From DATFEN01 sp035691285 (GTDB lineage Bacteria; Acidobacteriota; Vicinamibacteria; Fen-336), in NCBI GenBank assembly GCA_035691285.1, contig DASSJI010000143.1:1-20191 (forward strand): a stretch of 20,191 bases of DNA. Direction: 5' to 3'. Below are positions 6,446 to 14,600 of this stretch, piece by piece (the stretch's first letter is position 1; each line of letters opens with the position of its first letter). The translations under genes and the position numbers were made by a program. Under the pieces are notes generated by a model that was given only the letters and a program-made list of their open reading frames with translations, was not told the DNA's origin and did not search any database.

Positions 6446-7427
6446 CCCGCAGCCCCTCCCGCGCGACCCGGAACGGCACGCACGCGAATCCAGCGCGCGT
6501 CACGGAACGGCGGGCGTCTTCCCGGCGGGCCGGCTCGATCCACACGGCCACCATGCCTCCGCCGCCGGCGCCGCACACCTTGGCTGCGCCCCCGGCGCTC
6601 GCCGCCGCCGCCGCGATGCGGTCGATCTCCGGGCTCGTGACCGCGGGCGCCAGCCGCTTGCGCGCCTCCCACTCCTCGGCGAGGAGCGCCACGAGGGCCT
6701 CGAAGCGCCCCTCGAGGAGCGCGGCACGCACCTCGGTCGCCACCCGGGCGATGGCGTCGAGGGATCCGCGGACGCGAGGGTCGCCGTCGATCCGGCCCTT
6801 GAACACCTCCCAGTTGTTGATGCCGGAGAAGCGCGTCGCGCCCGCGTCCACCAGCAGCAGCCACTCCTCGATCCGCCCGGGTTCGACCGCCAGGCGCTCG
6901 ACGCGGATGCGCCCCGCTTCGAGATGGATCGCAAGGAGCCCGCCGTGGAGCGCGGCCAGGTAGTCCTGGATCCCCGTCGGCACGCCGATGCAGCGCGCCT
7001 CGGCGTCGCGGACCACGGGCCACACCTGGTCCTCTGCCAGGCGCATGCCGGCCGCCCGCGCGACGGCTCCGGCCACCGCCACCGCGAGCGCCGAGGAGCC
7101 GCCCAGGCCGCTTCCGGCCGGAACGCAGGAGCATGTCTCGACGCCCAGCCCCGACTGGACCCCGAGGGCCTGGAGGACGAAGGCCGCGAGGGGGGCGTCG
7201 GGGCCGCCGGTGAGCGAGCCGACGTCCGCCGCCTCTTGAACCGCTCCCGTGTCGAGCGATTCGACGCGAACGCCCCCCGCGCGCGGCTCGACGCGGCAGC
7301 GTGCGCGCTGATCGATCGCGACGTTGACCGTGACGGCCCCGGGATGGAAGAGATAGAGCGGCCAGATGTCCAGGGTGCCTCCGGCCAGGTCGATCCGCGT
7401 CGGAGCGTCGGCGGAGGCGCCCTTCAT
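6429..7427 (-). CDS. GHMP-family sugar kinase
   Basis: The 332-aa protein has the three GHMP kinase motifs: A-P-T-R-I-D-L-A-G-G-T-L-D at the N-terminus (8-20), the nucleotide loop P-A-G-S-G-L-G-G-S-S-A (103-113) and C-terminal V-C-G-A-G-G-G-G-M-V-A-V. The arrangement is closest to the HddA/FKP-like branch (heptose-7-phosphate, fucose or galactose kinases) rather than to mevalonate or homoserine kinases. The substrate cannot be fixed from sequence; a sugar for surface polysaccharide is the likely class. It starts at ATG with only nine bases between a TAGAAT box and the start codon, so its transcript is nearly leaderless. It is transcribed away from the peptidase gene at 7464, and the efp promoter lies at its 3' end. 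Confidence 0.85.
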   Translation of the reverse strand: MKGASADAPTRIDLAGGTLDIWPLYLFHPGAVTVNVAIDQRARCRVEPRAGGVRVESLDTGAVQEAADVGSLTGGPDAPLAAFVLQALGVQSGLGVETCSCVPAGSGLGGSSALAVAVAGAVARAAGMRLAEDQVWPVVRDAEARCIGVPTGIQDYLAALHGGLLAIHLEAGRIRVERLAVEPGRIEEWLLLVDAGATRFSGINNWEVFKGRIDGDPRVRGSLDAIARVATEVRAALLEGRFEALVALLAEEWEARKRLAPAVTSPEIDRIAAAAASAGGAAKVCGAGGGGMVAVWIEPARREDARRSVTRAGFACVPFRVAREGLRVEDVP

Positions 7428-7436
7428 GGTGCGCGG

Positions 7437-7442
7437 ATTCTA
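7437..7442 (-). promoter_or_regulatory. -10 box (TAGAAT) of the kinase gene
   Basis: TAGAAT on the minus strand lies nine bases before the kinase ATG. Transcription starting about seven bases downstream would leave a leader of two or three bases. No clear -35 hexamer is seen. It is ten bases from the opposing box at 7452-7457. Confidence 0.5.
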
Positions 7443-7451
7443 GCTCGGCGG

Positions 7452-7457
7452 TAGACT
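7452..7457 (+). promoter_or_regulatory. -10 box (TAGACT) for a leaderless transcript
   Basis: TAGACT is followed by six bases and then the GTG start at 7464, so a transcript starting seven bases after the box would begin with the GTG itself. There is no Shine-Dalgarno before this gene, which fits leaderless translation. A -35 element is not evident. Confidence 0.5.
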
Positions 7458-7463
7458 CCGCCC

Positions 7464-8831
7464 GTGGCGGCCGGCCGCGCCCTCGAGAACACGATCGCGG
7501 TGCTGGCCGTCGCCGCCGGGGGCTACTTCGCCTGGCAGCGGTTGCATCCCGAGCCCCCGAAGCCTGCACCCCCTCCGCCCGCGGCTGCTCCCCCGACCAC
7601 GCCGCTCGCGGGGCCGGCTCCGTCTCCCTCCATGCCCGCGCCGCCGTCGCTCGAGCCCGTTCGCGAGCCCGCGGGCCTCCCGTCCGCCGATGTCGCGTCG
7701 GCGCAGTCGCTCGCCGCCCGCGTGAATCGCCTCGAGATGCTCTTCTCGGCGGACCAGCGCACGGCGGAAGACCTTTACGGCCGCTACCCCGCCGAGCCTC
7801 GCCTCCGCGACCTGCTCGAAGCGACGCTCGTGCGCCTCGCCACCCAGGACCAGGTCCTGCGCCAGTACCCGGAGGCAACGACGCGGCTGCGCCGTGCGAT
7901 CCAGATCCATCCGGAGAGCCTGCCGCCGAGACAAGCCCTGGTCATGGTCCTGCTCGAGTCCTCGGATTGGCCGGCCGCGGAGGTCGCGGCCCGGGAGGCG
8001 CTGGCGCTGGCGCCGCGCAACGCGGACCTGCTCGAAGCCTATGCCCTCGCGCTCTTCCGCCAGGACAGGAACCGGGAGGCCGCCGAGGCCTTTCGGGCCG
8101 TTCTGGAGGTGAGGGACAGCCCCGTGGCCAAGGGCTTCCTGGCACGCATCGAGAAGAACGCCCGCGACGAGGGAGGCATGACCGAGCAGCGCCTCTCGCG
8201 CTTCCACGTGCGCTACGACGGCGCCGAGCACGAGGACGTGGGCCGGGAGATCCTGCGCGCCCTTGAGCGCCACTACGCCACCCTGGCGAGCGCCATGGAC
8301 CACCAGGTGCGCGAGCCCGTTCCCGTGATCCTCTTCTCGAACGAGAGCTACTACGACGCGGCCGGCGCGCCGCGCTGGTCCGGCGGCGTCTTCGACCATA
8401 CCGACGGCCGCATCCGCGTGCCGATCCAGGGCCTCACGCGCGACCTGACGCCCGACATGGACGCCACACTCATTCACGAACTGACGCACGCCTTCGTGTT
8501 CGACATCGCGGGCGGGATCGTGCCCCGAGACGTGAACGAGGGCTTCGCCCAGTGGATGGAGGGCAAGCGCCTCGACTCGCTGGTCGACGCCGACACACGC
8601 CGCGCCCTCGCCGACGGCCGCCTCGGCGGGGTCTACGGCTTCTACTTCACCGCCCTCGCCTTCGTGGAGGACCTGGTCGCCCTGCGCGGGGCCGGCGGCG
8701 TCAACGACCTCCTCCGGGCCATCGGCGAGTCCGACGACGTGGACGCGGCGTTCCAGCAGGTCTACGGCCAGGACTATCGGGGCACGCAGCAGGCGTTCTA
8801 CCAGCGCCTCCGCCGGAGGTACGGCAGCTAA
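7464..8831 (+). CDS. Membrane-anchored TPR protein with MA-family peptidase domain
   Basis: The 455-aa protein has an uncleaved membrane anchor or signal segment (8-24), a long Pro/Ala linker (29-70), tetratricopeptide-like helices (about 95-235, for example R-R-A-I-Q-I-H-P-E-S-L-P and A-R-E-A-L-A-L-A-P-R-N-A-D-L) and a C-terminal zinc peptidase domain. The catalytic motif is H-E-L-T-H (338-342), with E359 in N-E-G-F-A-Q as third ligand, the gluzincin spacing of the peptidase MA-like families. The GTG start is the only sensible one before the anchor. It is a single-gene transcript, divergent from the kinase and convergent with sppA. It likely acts in the periplasm; the substrate is unknown. 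The 16-proline linker could need EF-P for translation (inference). Confidence 0.85.
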   Translation: MAAGRALENTIAVLAVAAGGYFAWQRLHPEPPKPAPPPPAAAPPTTPLAGPAPSPSMPAPPSLEPVREPAGLPSADVASAQSLAARVNRLEMLFSADQRTAEDLYGRYPAEPRLRDLLEATLVRLATQDQVLRQYPEATTRLRRAIQIHPESLPPRQALVMVLLESSDWPAAEVAAREALALAPRNADLLEAYALALFRQDRNREAAEAFRAVLEVRDSPVAKGFLARIEKNARDEGGMTEQRLSRFHVRYDGAEHEDVGREILRALERHYATLASAMDHQVREPVPVILFSNESYYDAAGAPRWSGGVFDHTDGRIRVPIQGLTRDLTPDMDATLIHELTHAFVFDIAGGIVPRDVNEGFAQWMEGKRLDSLVDADTRRALADGRLGGVYGFYFTALAFVEDLVALRGAGGVNDLLRAIGESDDVDAAFQQVYGQDYRGTQQAFYQRLRRRYGS

Positions 8832-8832
8832 A

Positions 8833-10545
8833 TTAGCGCACGCGCAGGTCGAACGGCAGCCGCGCGATCGGCCCGTCCCCGGTGACGGCCCGCGCCCAGC
8901 GCAGGAGCCCGCGCAGCTCCCTCGGGACGGCCGACTCCATGTCCTCTTCCTGCTGCCGCTCCCACACCGTCTCGAGGAAGCCCTTCCGCTCGGGGAGGAT
9001 CACGAGGGCGACGTCGCGGCTGCCGAGCTTCGCCTTCTCGCGCGCGACGGACACTGCGGCGTCGAGGCCGCCCAGCCTGTCCACGAGCCCCTTCTCGAGG
9101 GCCTCCTCGCCGGTCCACACGCGGCCCTGGGCGACCGCGTCGACCTCCTCCCAGGACTTCCCGCGGCCCTCGGCGACCTTGCGCACGAAGTCCTCGTAGA
9201 AAACGACGTTCTGGTCGTGGATCTTCCTTCGCTCTTCGCCGCTCCAGGGCCGGTACTCGGTGAAGAGATCCGCGAAGCGCCCGCGGGTGATGCTCTCCTT
9301 GGTGATGCCCAGCTTGTCGTAGAAGCCCCGCAGGCTGAACTTCCCGCTGAAGACGCCGATCGAGCCGGTGATGGTCGCGGGCTGGGCCACGATCGCGTCG
9401 CTGCCGATCGTGACGTAGTACCCGCCGGACGCTGCGTAGTCGCCCATCGAGACCACGACGGGCTTCTCCTTGCGGGCCAACTGGACCTCGCGGCGGATCA
9501 CGTCGGCCGCCGGACCGAAGCCGCCCGGGCTGTCCACGCGCAGGATGATGGCCTTGTAGCCGTCGTCCTCGCGCGCATCGCGCAAGGCCTGCGAGACCGT
9601 GTCGGAGCCCGCCGCGTCTCCGCCAAGGCCGCCGCTGCGGCTCTCGCCCGGGATGATCTCTCCGACGGCGTAGATCAGCGCGAACTTCGGACGCGCATCG
9701 AAGCCCAGTCCGCGAGCCCCGCGCGCGTAGCGCCCGGCGGCCACCCGCGTGGCGCCCTTGATGCGCTGCTGGATCTCGTCGTGGTAGAGGAGCTCGTCCA
9801 CGAGGCCGGCCGCTTTCGCCGCCTCCCCGTCGTACGGCCCCCCGTCGATGACCCTCTGCGCCGCCTCTTCCGTCAGTCCGCGCGACCGGGCGATCGCCGC
9901 GCGGTACTGGCCGTAGAGCCCGTCCACGAGCGCCTCCATCTGTTCCCGGTGCGCATCGGTGAACGCCTTCTCGGTGAAGGTGTTCGGCGCGTTCTTGTAC
10001 TTCCCGACACCCTCGAACTGCGCCTCGATGCCGAGCTTGTCGAGGGTGCCCCGGAAGAACATCACCTCCACCGCCAGGCCCGATACGTTCACGATCGCCG
10101 TCGGGATCGCGTAGATCTTGTCCGCCGCCGTGGCGAGGTAGTACTCCTTGTTGCCGCAGTACTCGATGTGGGCGTAGACCGGCTTCTTCGACGTGCGGAA
10201 GCGCGCGACGGCGTCGCGGAGCTCCTGCACCTTGCCCCAGCCGGCGCCCTCCAGCAGTCCCACACGAAGCAGGACGCTCGTCACCTTGGGGTCCTTCGCC
10301 GCCCGGTCCAGGCTCTCGACGAGCGTCTTCAACGACGGCGGGCGGCGCTCGAAGAGCGCGCCGAACTCCTGGGGCGGCGCCTCTGGGATATCGCCCTCGA
10401 CGTCGAGGGTGACGCACGAGTTGCCCCCGAGGGACGGCGCGCCGCCGCCCTGCCGAAGCACGTACGCCACGGCGCCGACCGCGGCCGCTCCGATCGAGAC
10501 GGCCGCGACCCCGGCGACCAGGATCCAGGCCGTCCGCCGCTTCAT
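8833..10545 (-). CDS. sppA: Signal peptide peptidase SppA, 67K type
   Basis: The 570-aa protein is a long-form SppA with two ClpP-like halves and an N-terminal membrane anchor (residues 7-30). The nucleophile is S373 in D-Y-A-A-S-G-G-Y-Y in the C-terminal half, and the general-base lysine is K184 in G-K-Y-K-N-A-P-N-T-F-T in the N-terminal half. The oxyanion segment is D-S-P-G-G-F, with F in place of the usual S or T. SppA cuts leftover signal peptides within the inner membrane. Its ATG has AAGGGTG upstream and sits seven bases after the TPR gene stop, so the two form one operon. The 3' end meets the convergent gene with one base between the stop codons. Confidence 0.95.
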   Translation of the reverse strand: MKRRTAWILVAGVAAVSIGAAAVGAVAYVLRQGGGAPSLGGNSCVTLDVEGDIPEAPPQEFGALFERRPPSLKTLVESLDRAAKDPKVTSVLLRVGLLEGAGWGKVQELRDAVARFRTSKKPVYAHIEYCGNKEYYLATAADKIYAIPTAIVNVSGLAVEVMFFRGTLDKLGIEAQFEGVGKYKNAPNTFTEKAFTDAHREQMEALVDGLYGQYRAAIARSRGLTEEAAQRVIDGGPYDGEAAKAAGLVDELLYHDEIQQRIKGATRVAAGRYARGARGLGFDARPKFALIYAVGEIIPGESRSGGLGGDAAGSDTVSQALRDAREDDGYKAIILRVDSPGGFGPAADVIRREVQLARKEKPVVVSMGDYAASGGYYVTIGSDAIVAQPATITGSIGVFSGKFSLRGFYDKLGITKESITRGRFADLFTEYRPWSGEERRKIHDQNVVFYEDFVRKVAEGRGKSWEEVDAVAQGRVWTGEEALEKGLVDRLGGLDAAVSVAREKAKLGSRDVALVILPERKGFLETVWERQQEEDMESAVPRELRGLLRWARAVTGDGPIARLPFDLRVR

Positions 10546-10552
10546 CGTCCGT

Positions 10553-11284
10553 TCACCCTTGCGAGGCGGCGCGCAGGTAGGCCGCGCGGCGCTGCGCCTC
10601 GCCCGCGTAGACGCTCTCGGGGAAACGCTCGTACAGGCTCGTGTAGGAGGCGACCGCCTCCTGCGTGCGGCGCGCGTCCTCCAGAGTCCCGGCCAGCGAC
10701 ATCAGCACGTAGTCGCGCGGCACCGCCAGCGACGCGTCCTCGGCGAGGGCGCGATAGGTCCCGACGGCCTTGTCCACCGCCCCGGCCCGCCGCTCGAGGT
10801 CCGCGAGTCCGAGCTTCGCCATCGACGTCTCGAACCCCGCGGCGCCTCCCGCCAGCGCTTGCAGCGCCTGCCGCGCAGGCTCGAATTCCCCGAGCTCGAT
10901 TCGGCACAGCGCCCCGAAGTAGCGCGCGCGACGCCCCACGTCCTGCGACGGGTAGCTCCGCTCGACGCCGTCGAACGCCGCCACCGCCTTCGTGTACTTC
11001 TCCCTGGCCTCCTTGAACGGCACGACCCCCGCCGGTGGCGCGCCTTGCGTCTCGCCGGCCACAGGCGTCTCGTAGATCCGCATGGCGGCGTCGAACGCGG
11101 CCGTGGCGTCGTGCCGTCGCTTGCCCTGGAGGTAGTTGAGCCCGCCGCCCAGCACCACGGCGACGCCCACGGCAATGAGGCCGTAGCGCGCCAGCCTCTC
11201 GTTCGCCTGGAACCACTTCCAGGCGACCTCGACGCCGCTCAGAAACTCGTCTTCCTTGATCTGCTTCTTCAGTTCCTTCTTCAA
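10553..11284 (-). CDS. YfgM-like membrane-anchored TPR protein
   Basis: The 243-aa protein has a Lys/Glu-rich cytoplasmic N-terminus (K-K-E-L-K-K-Q-I-K-E-D-E-F), one transmembrane helix (about 33-52, Y-G-L-I-A-V-G-V-A-V-V-L-G-G-G) and a periplasmic TPR region to the end. This matches YfgM-like proteins that work beside the SecYEG translocon and chaperones. A link with sppA directly downstream would make sense, since both act where signal peptides are released. The start is TTG (complement of 11282-11284), with GGGAG five bases upstream. That site begins only about ten bases after the tRNA 3' end, so the gene has no room for its own promoter except inside the tRNA. Confidence 0.8.
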   Translation of the reverse strand: MKKELKKQIKEDEFLSGVEVAWKWFQANERLARYGLIAVGVAVVLGGGLNYLQGKRRHDATAAFDAAMRIYETPVAGETQGAPPAGVVPFKEAREKYTKAVAAFDGVERSYPSQDVGRRARYFGALCRIELGEFEPARQALQALAGGAAGFETSMAKLGLADLERRAGAVDKAVGTYRALAEDASLAVPRDYVLMSLAGTLEDARRTQEAVASYTSLYERFPESVYAGEAQRRAAYLRAASQG

Positions 11285-11305
11285 CGAGGCTCCCGTCCTG
11301 ATGCT

Positions 11306-11382
<77 letters not shown>

Positions 11383-11395
11383 GGCAACGACGAAT

Positions 11396-11422
11396 AGGTT
11401 AGCACGGCGGGGATCTTGACAA
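11396..11422 (-). promoter_or_regulatory. Promoter of tRNA-Arg (and probably the TPR-sppA genes)
   Basis: The minus strand carries an extended -10, TGCTAACCT (11396-11404), and TTGTCA (11417-11422) as a -35 with a short 15-base spacer. Transcription would start near 11389, giving a leader of about six bases before the mature tRNA, as is usual. The -35 overlaps that of the giant gene on the other strand. Confidence 0.6.
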
Positions 11423-11445
11423 AGGCCAGCGCCGATCTGTAAAGT
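11416..11445 (+). promoter_or_regulatory. Sigma-70-type promoter of the giant secreted protein gene
   Basis: TTGACA (11416-11421) is a perfect -35, followed after 18 bases by TAAAGT (11440-11445) as -10. Transcription would start near 11452, about 163 bases before the TTG start codon. It is the best two-part promoter in the window. Confidence 0.75.
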
Positions 11446-11451
11446 CCGCGG

Positions 11452-11614
11452 CCTTGTGACGGGAGCCCCCCGGGCTCCCGGTTCCGGCCGGTGTCCCTGA
11501 CGTCGTTGCCGTGCCTCGCGGGATTCAGCCACACCCCTCCGTGGCGTCGCGAAAGCGTGGGACCAGAGGCACAAATGTCCCTGCGGTTCAGCGTGCTGCG
11601 GAAAGGAGTCCTGG
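11452..11614 (+). promoter_or_regulatory. Long structured 5' leader of the giant gene
   Basis: The leader begins with a perfect nine-pair hairpin (11460-11468 with 11472-11480, loop CCC) and no following T-run. It then has a branched fold: a closing stem GTGCCTC/GAGGCAC (11511-11517 with 11566-11572), inside it hairpin GCCAC/GTGGC (11528-11532 with 11541-11545, loop ACCCCTCC) and hairpin CGC-GAAA-GCG (11548-11557). The octamer TGTCCCTG occurs twice (11492-11499 and 11576-11583), and either copy can pair with GGGAC at 11559-11563. CTCC in the first inner loop can pair with GGAG of the ribosome binding site (11602-11608, AAAGGAG). No known riboswitch class was recognised. The stems are seen directly; a regulatory switch is inference. 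Confidence 0.45.
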
Positions 11615-14600
11615 TTGCTTCAGCGAAGGTCCGTCGCGATCCTGCTCCTCTACACGTTCGGCGTCGACACGGTGCTGTTCGGTGGAGCACGCCCTGTCGC
11701 CCAGGCAGCCCCCGTCGAGGACGCCTCGGGCCTGCCGCCCGCCCCGAGCGCTTCCGCCAGTTCGACTCCAGCGCAGTGCGAAGCGGCGCTTCGCGACGGG
11801 CTCGCCCCGCGGCTCGGAGTGGCCCGGTCCCAGCTCTGGCCGCCCTACCATCAGCACGTCGACGTCGGCCTCTCCGTTGACCTGACGGAGGCCTGCGAGG
11901 GCCACGCCGCGCTCCGGCTCGAGGTCTGGAGCGAGGAGCCGGACGAGGATCCGAACGCCGACGGCGCCTTCCCCGGCGACGCCCGGGTCGAGTTTCCCGC
12001 CCTGTTCCTCCGGGCGGAGCGCAAGGGCGACGCCGACGGCCGGGTCTATCTCGTCATCGGCACCGCCACGGGACCCGACGGAGTCGAAGGTTCGAGCTGC
12101 ACCGCGATCGGCGTGCCACAGAGCCGCAGCCGCGCGGACCTCGCCTCCCTGGACGCGCAGGTGCAGGCGGCCCTGAGCCACTGCGACGTGAACGGCACGC
12201 CTCCTGCCGGCTTCGTGAAGCTCGTCGAGGCTCCGTTCGGGGGCGACGCGAATGCTGTCCCGCTCGTCGACGCGGGCAGCGACCAGGCCGTCGACTTCCC
12301 CGGCCCCGCCATCCTCTCTGGCAGCGTGAGCGACGACGGCGTGCCCTCGGGCACGCTCTTCGTGAATTGGAGCGTGATCAGCGGCCCGGGCTCCGTGGTG
12401 TTCTCCAGCCCGACGTCGCCCTCGACCAGCGCGACGCTCGATGCGGTGGGGACCTATGTCCTTCGCCTGACCGCAAGCGACTCCCAGCTCAGCGCCAGCG
12501 ACGACGTCGTGGTGGTGGTGGCGCAGGAGAATCAGGCTCCGGTCGTCGACGCGGGCCCCGACCTCCATGTGACCCTGCCGCAAGCCCTCGTCACCCTGCA
12601 GGGTAGCGTGAGCGACGACGGGCGCCCGAACGGCACGCTGACCGTCACCTGGAGCGCCGACAGCGGTCCAGGACCCGTCGATTTCGTCGACGCCGGCTCG
12701 CCAGTCACCCAGGCGACTCTCCAGGCAGCAGGCGAGTACGTCCTCCGGCTGACCGCGAGCGATTCCCAGTTCATTGCGTCCGATACGGTTCGGGTGGTCG
12801 TGGACACCGAGGACCGACCCGTCATCTCGGCTTACGACGCGCGGGTCCAAGAGGGCCACGATGGCACGCAGGGCGCCCTCGTCGCCCTCGCACTGTCCAA
12901 GCCGTGGCCGCGTCCCGTGTTCGTGGACTACATGACCTTCGACGGCACCGCGGCGGCGGGATGCGACTATCGGACCCGTTACGGCACCATCGAGATCGCT
13001 CCCGGCCAGACCGTCGCCGAGGTCCTCGTCCCCGTGATCGGCGACGTGGCGCCCGAGCCCGACGAGACCGTCGTCGTCCGGCTGGGCAACCCCGTCGAGG
13101 CGCAGCTCGCACGCGAGCAGGTCGCGCTCACGATCGGCAACGACGACTCGACCAACCAACCCCCCGCTCCGGCGGGCTCTCCGGCGCCGCCCGACGATGC
13201 GCAAGCCGTTGCCCTCCCTCCGACCCTCTCCTGGTCGGCGAGCGACCCCGACGGCGATGCCGTCGTCTCGGACCTGTACCTGGGCCCCGCCTTCGGAACG
13301 GACGGCCAGTCGTGGGCACGCTCCTGCCCCGCGACCGCCGAGCCGTCGCCGCGAGCTGCGGCCGCCACCGGCTACGACGAGGCCAACGACCGGCTGATGG
13401 TGGTCGGCGGCCGCGGCGCCAGCGCCGGCACCCTGTGGGTGCTCGCGAACGCCAGCGGGACGGGTGGTGACCCGGCCTGGCAAGCCCTGGCAGTCTCCGG
13501 CGGCCCCGCGCACGTCGAGCGCGCCGCCACCGCATACGACACCGCGACCAACCGGCTCGTCGTGCACGGCGGCTGCGTCGCCCCCGGATGCTCGTCGGCC
13601 TCTGGCGCCACCTGGATCCTCACGAACGCGAACGGCCTCGGAGGCGCCCCGCAGTGGCTTGCGCTCGATCCCGCCACCCCGGGGCCGGCCCTCATGGGGG
13701 CGCTCGCCGGTCACGATCCCGCGCGCGACTCGCTGATCCTCTTCGCGGGCGCGGCTGACTCGGACGGCGCTACGTCGGACGTATGGTTGCTGGAGCATGC
13801 GAGCGGAACCACGGGCACGCCGAGTTGGCGTCGCCTGCCCATCGATGGCTCCATCCCCGCTCCCCGCTGGGGCGCGGCCGGCGGCTACGACCCCGTCACC
13901 GACCGGCTTCTCGTCTTCGGCGGTCGCGGCGACGGCGGCGCGGCGCTGGGCGATACGTGGATCCTGGCGAACGCCAGCGGTCGGAGCGGCGTCCCCGTGT
14001 GGAAGGGGCTCGACGCGGACGCGGGCGGGCCACCGCCGCGCTGGGGCGCGAGCGCTGCCTTCGACGCCGGCAGCCGCCGACTCCTCCTCTTCGGCGGATC
14101 CACGGCGGGCATCGAGTCCGGCTTCAATTTCGTCTTCGCGGACGCCTGGCTCCTGACCGGTTCGAACGACAGGGCGGACTGGGTGCGCGTGGCGACCCCT
14201 GTGGGCGGACCCGTCGGGCGCTTCGAGGCCTCGGCGGCGTACGCGACCGGCGCCAACCGCCTCATCCTGGCCCTGGGAGCGAACAACAAAGTCGGCGATC
14301 CGGCGGATCTCTGGTTGCTCGCAGGCGCAGCGGGCGCCCTGCCGCTCCACGCAGGCGACTTGACCGCAATGACGCTCAACGCCGAGGACCTCGTGCCCGG
14401 CGACGGCTACGCCTGGAAGGTGGTCACGCGCGATGGCCACGGCGCGTGGCGCGGCTCGCCGATCTGGCGATTCACGTCCAACGGTGCGCCCCTCGTGGAT
14501 GCCGGACCGGACGCGACGGTGCGCGTGACGGCATCGGCGACGCTGGCGGGCACGGTCACCGACGACGGCTGGCCCATGGGAGGCGCGCTCACGACCTCCT

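Noticed and set aside
11460..11480. Intrinsic terminator
   Set aside because: The hairpin is perfect but is followed by GTTCCGG rather than T residues, and it lies at the very start of a transcript.
11511..11572. c-di-GMP-I (GEMM) riboswitch
   Set aside because: Only the local CGAAAGCGTGGGAC segment is similar. The conserved GGCAAACC strand, the GCAAAG segment and the receptor stem were not found, so the class is not claimed.
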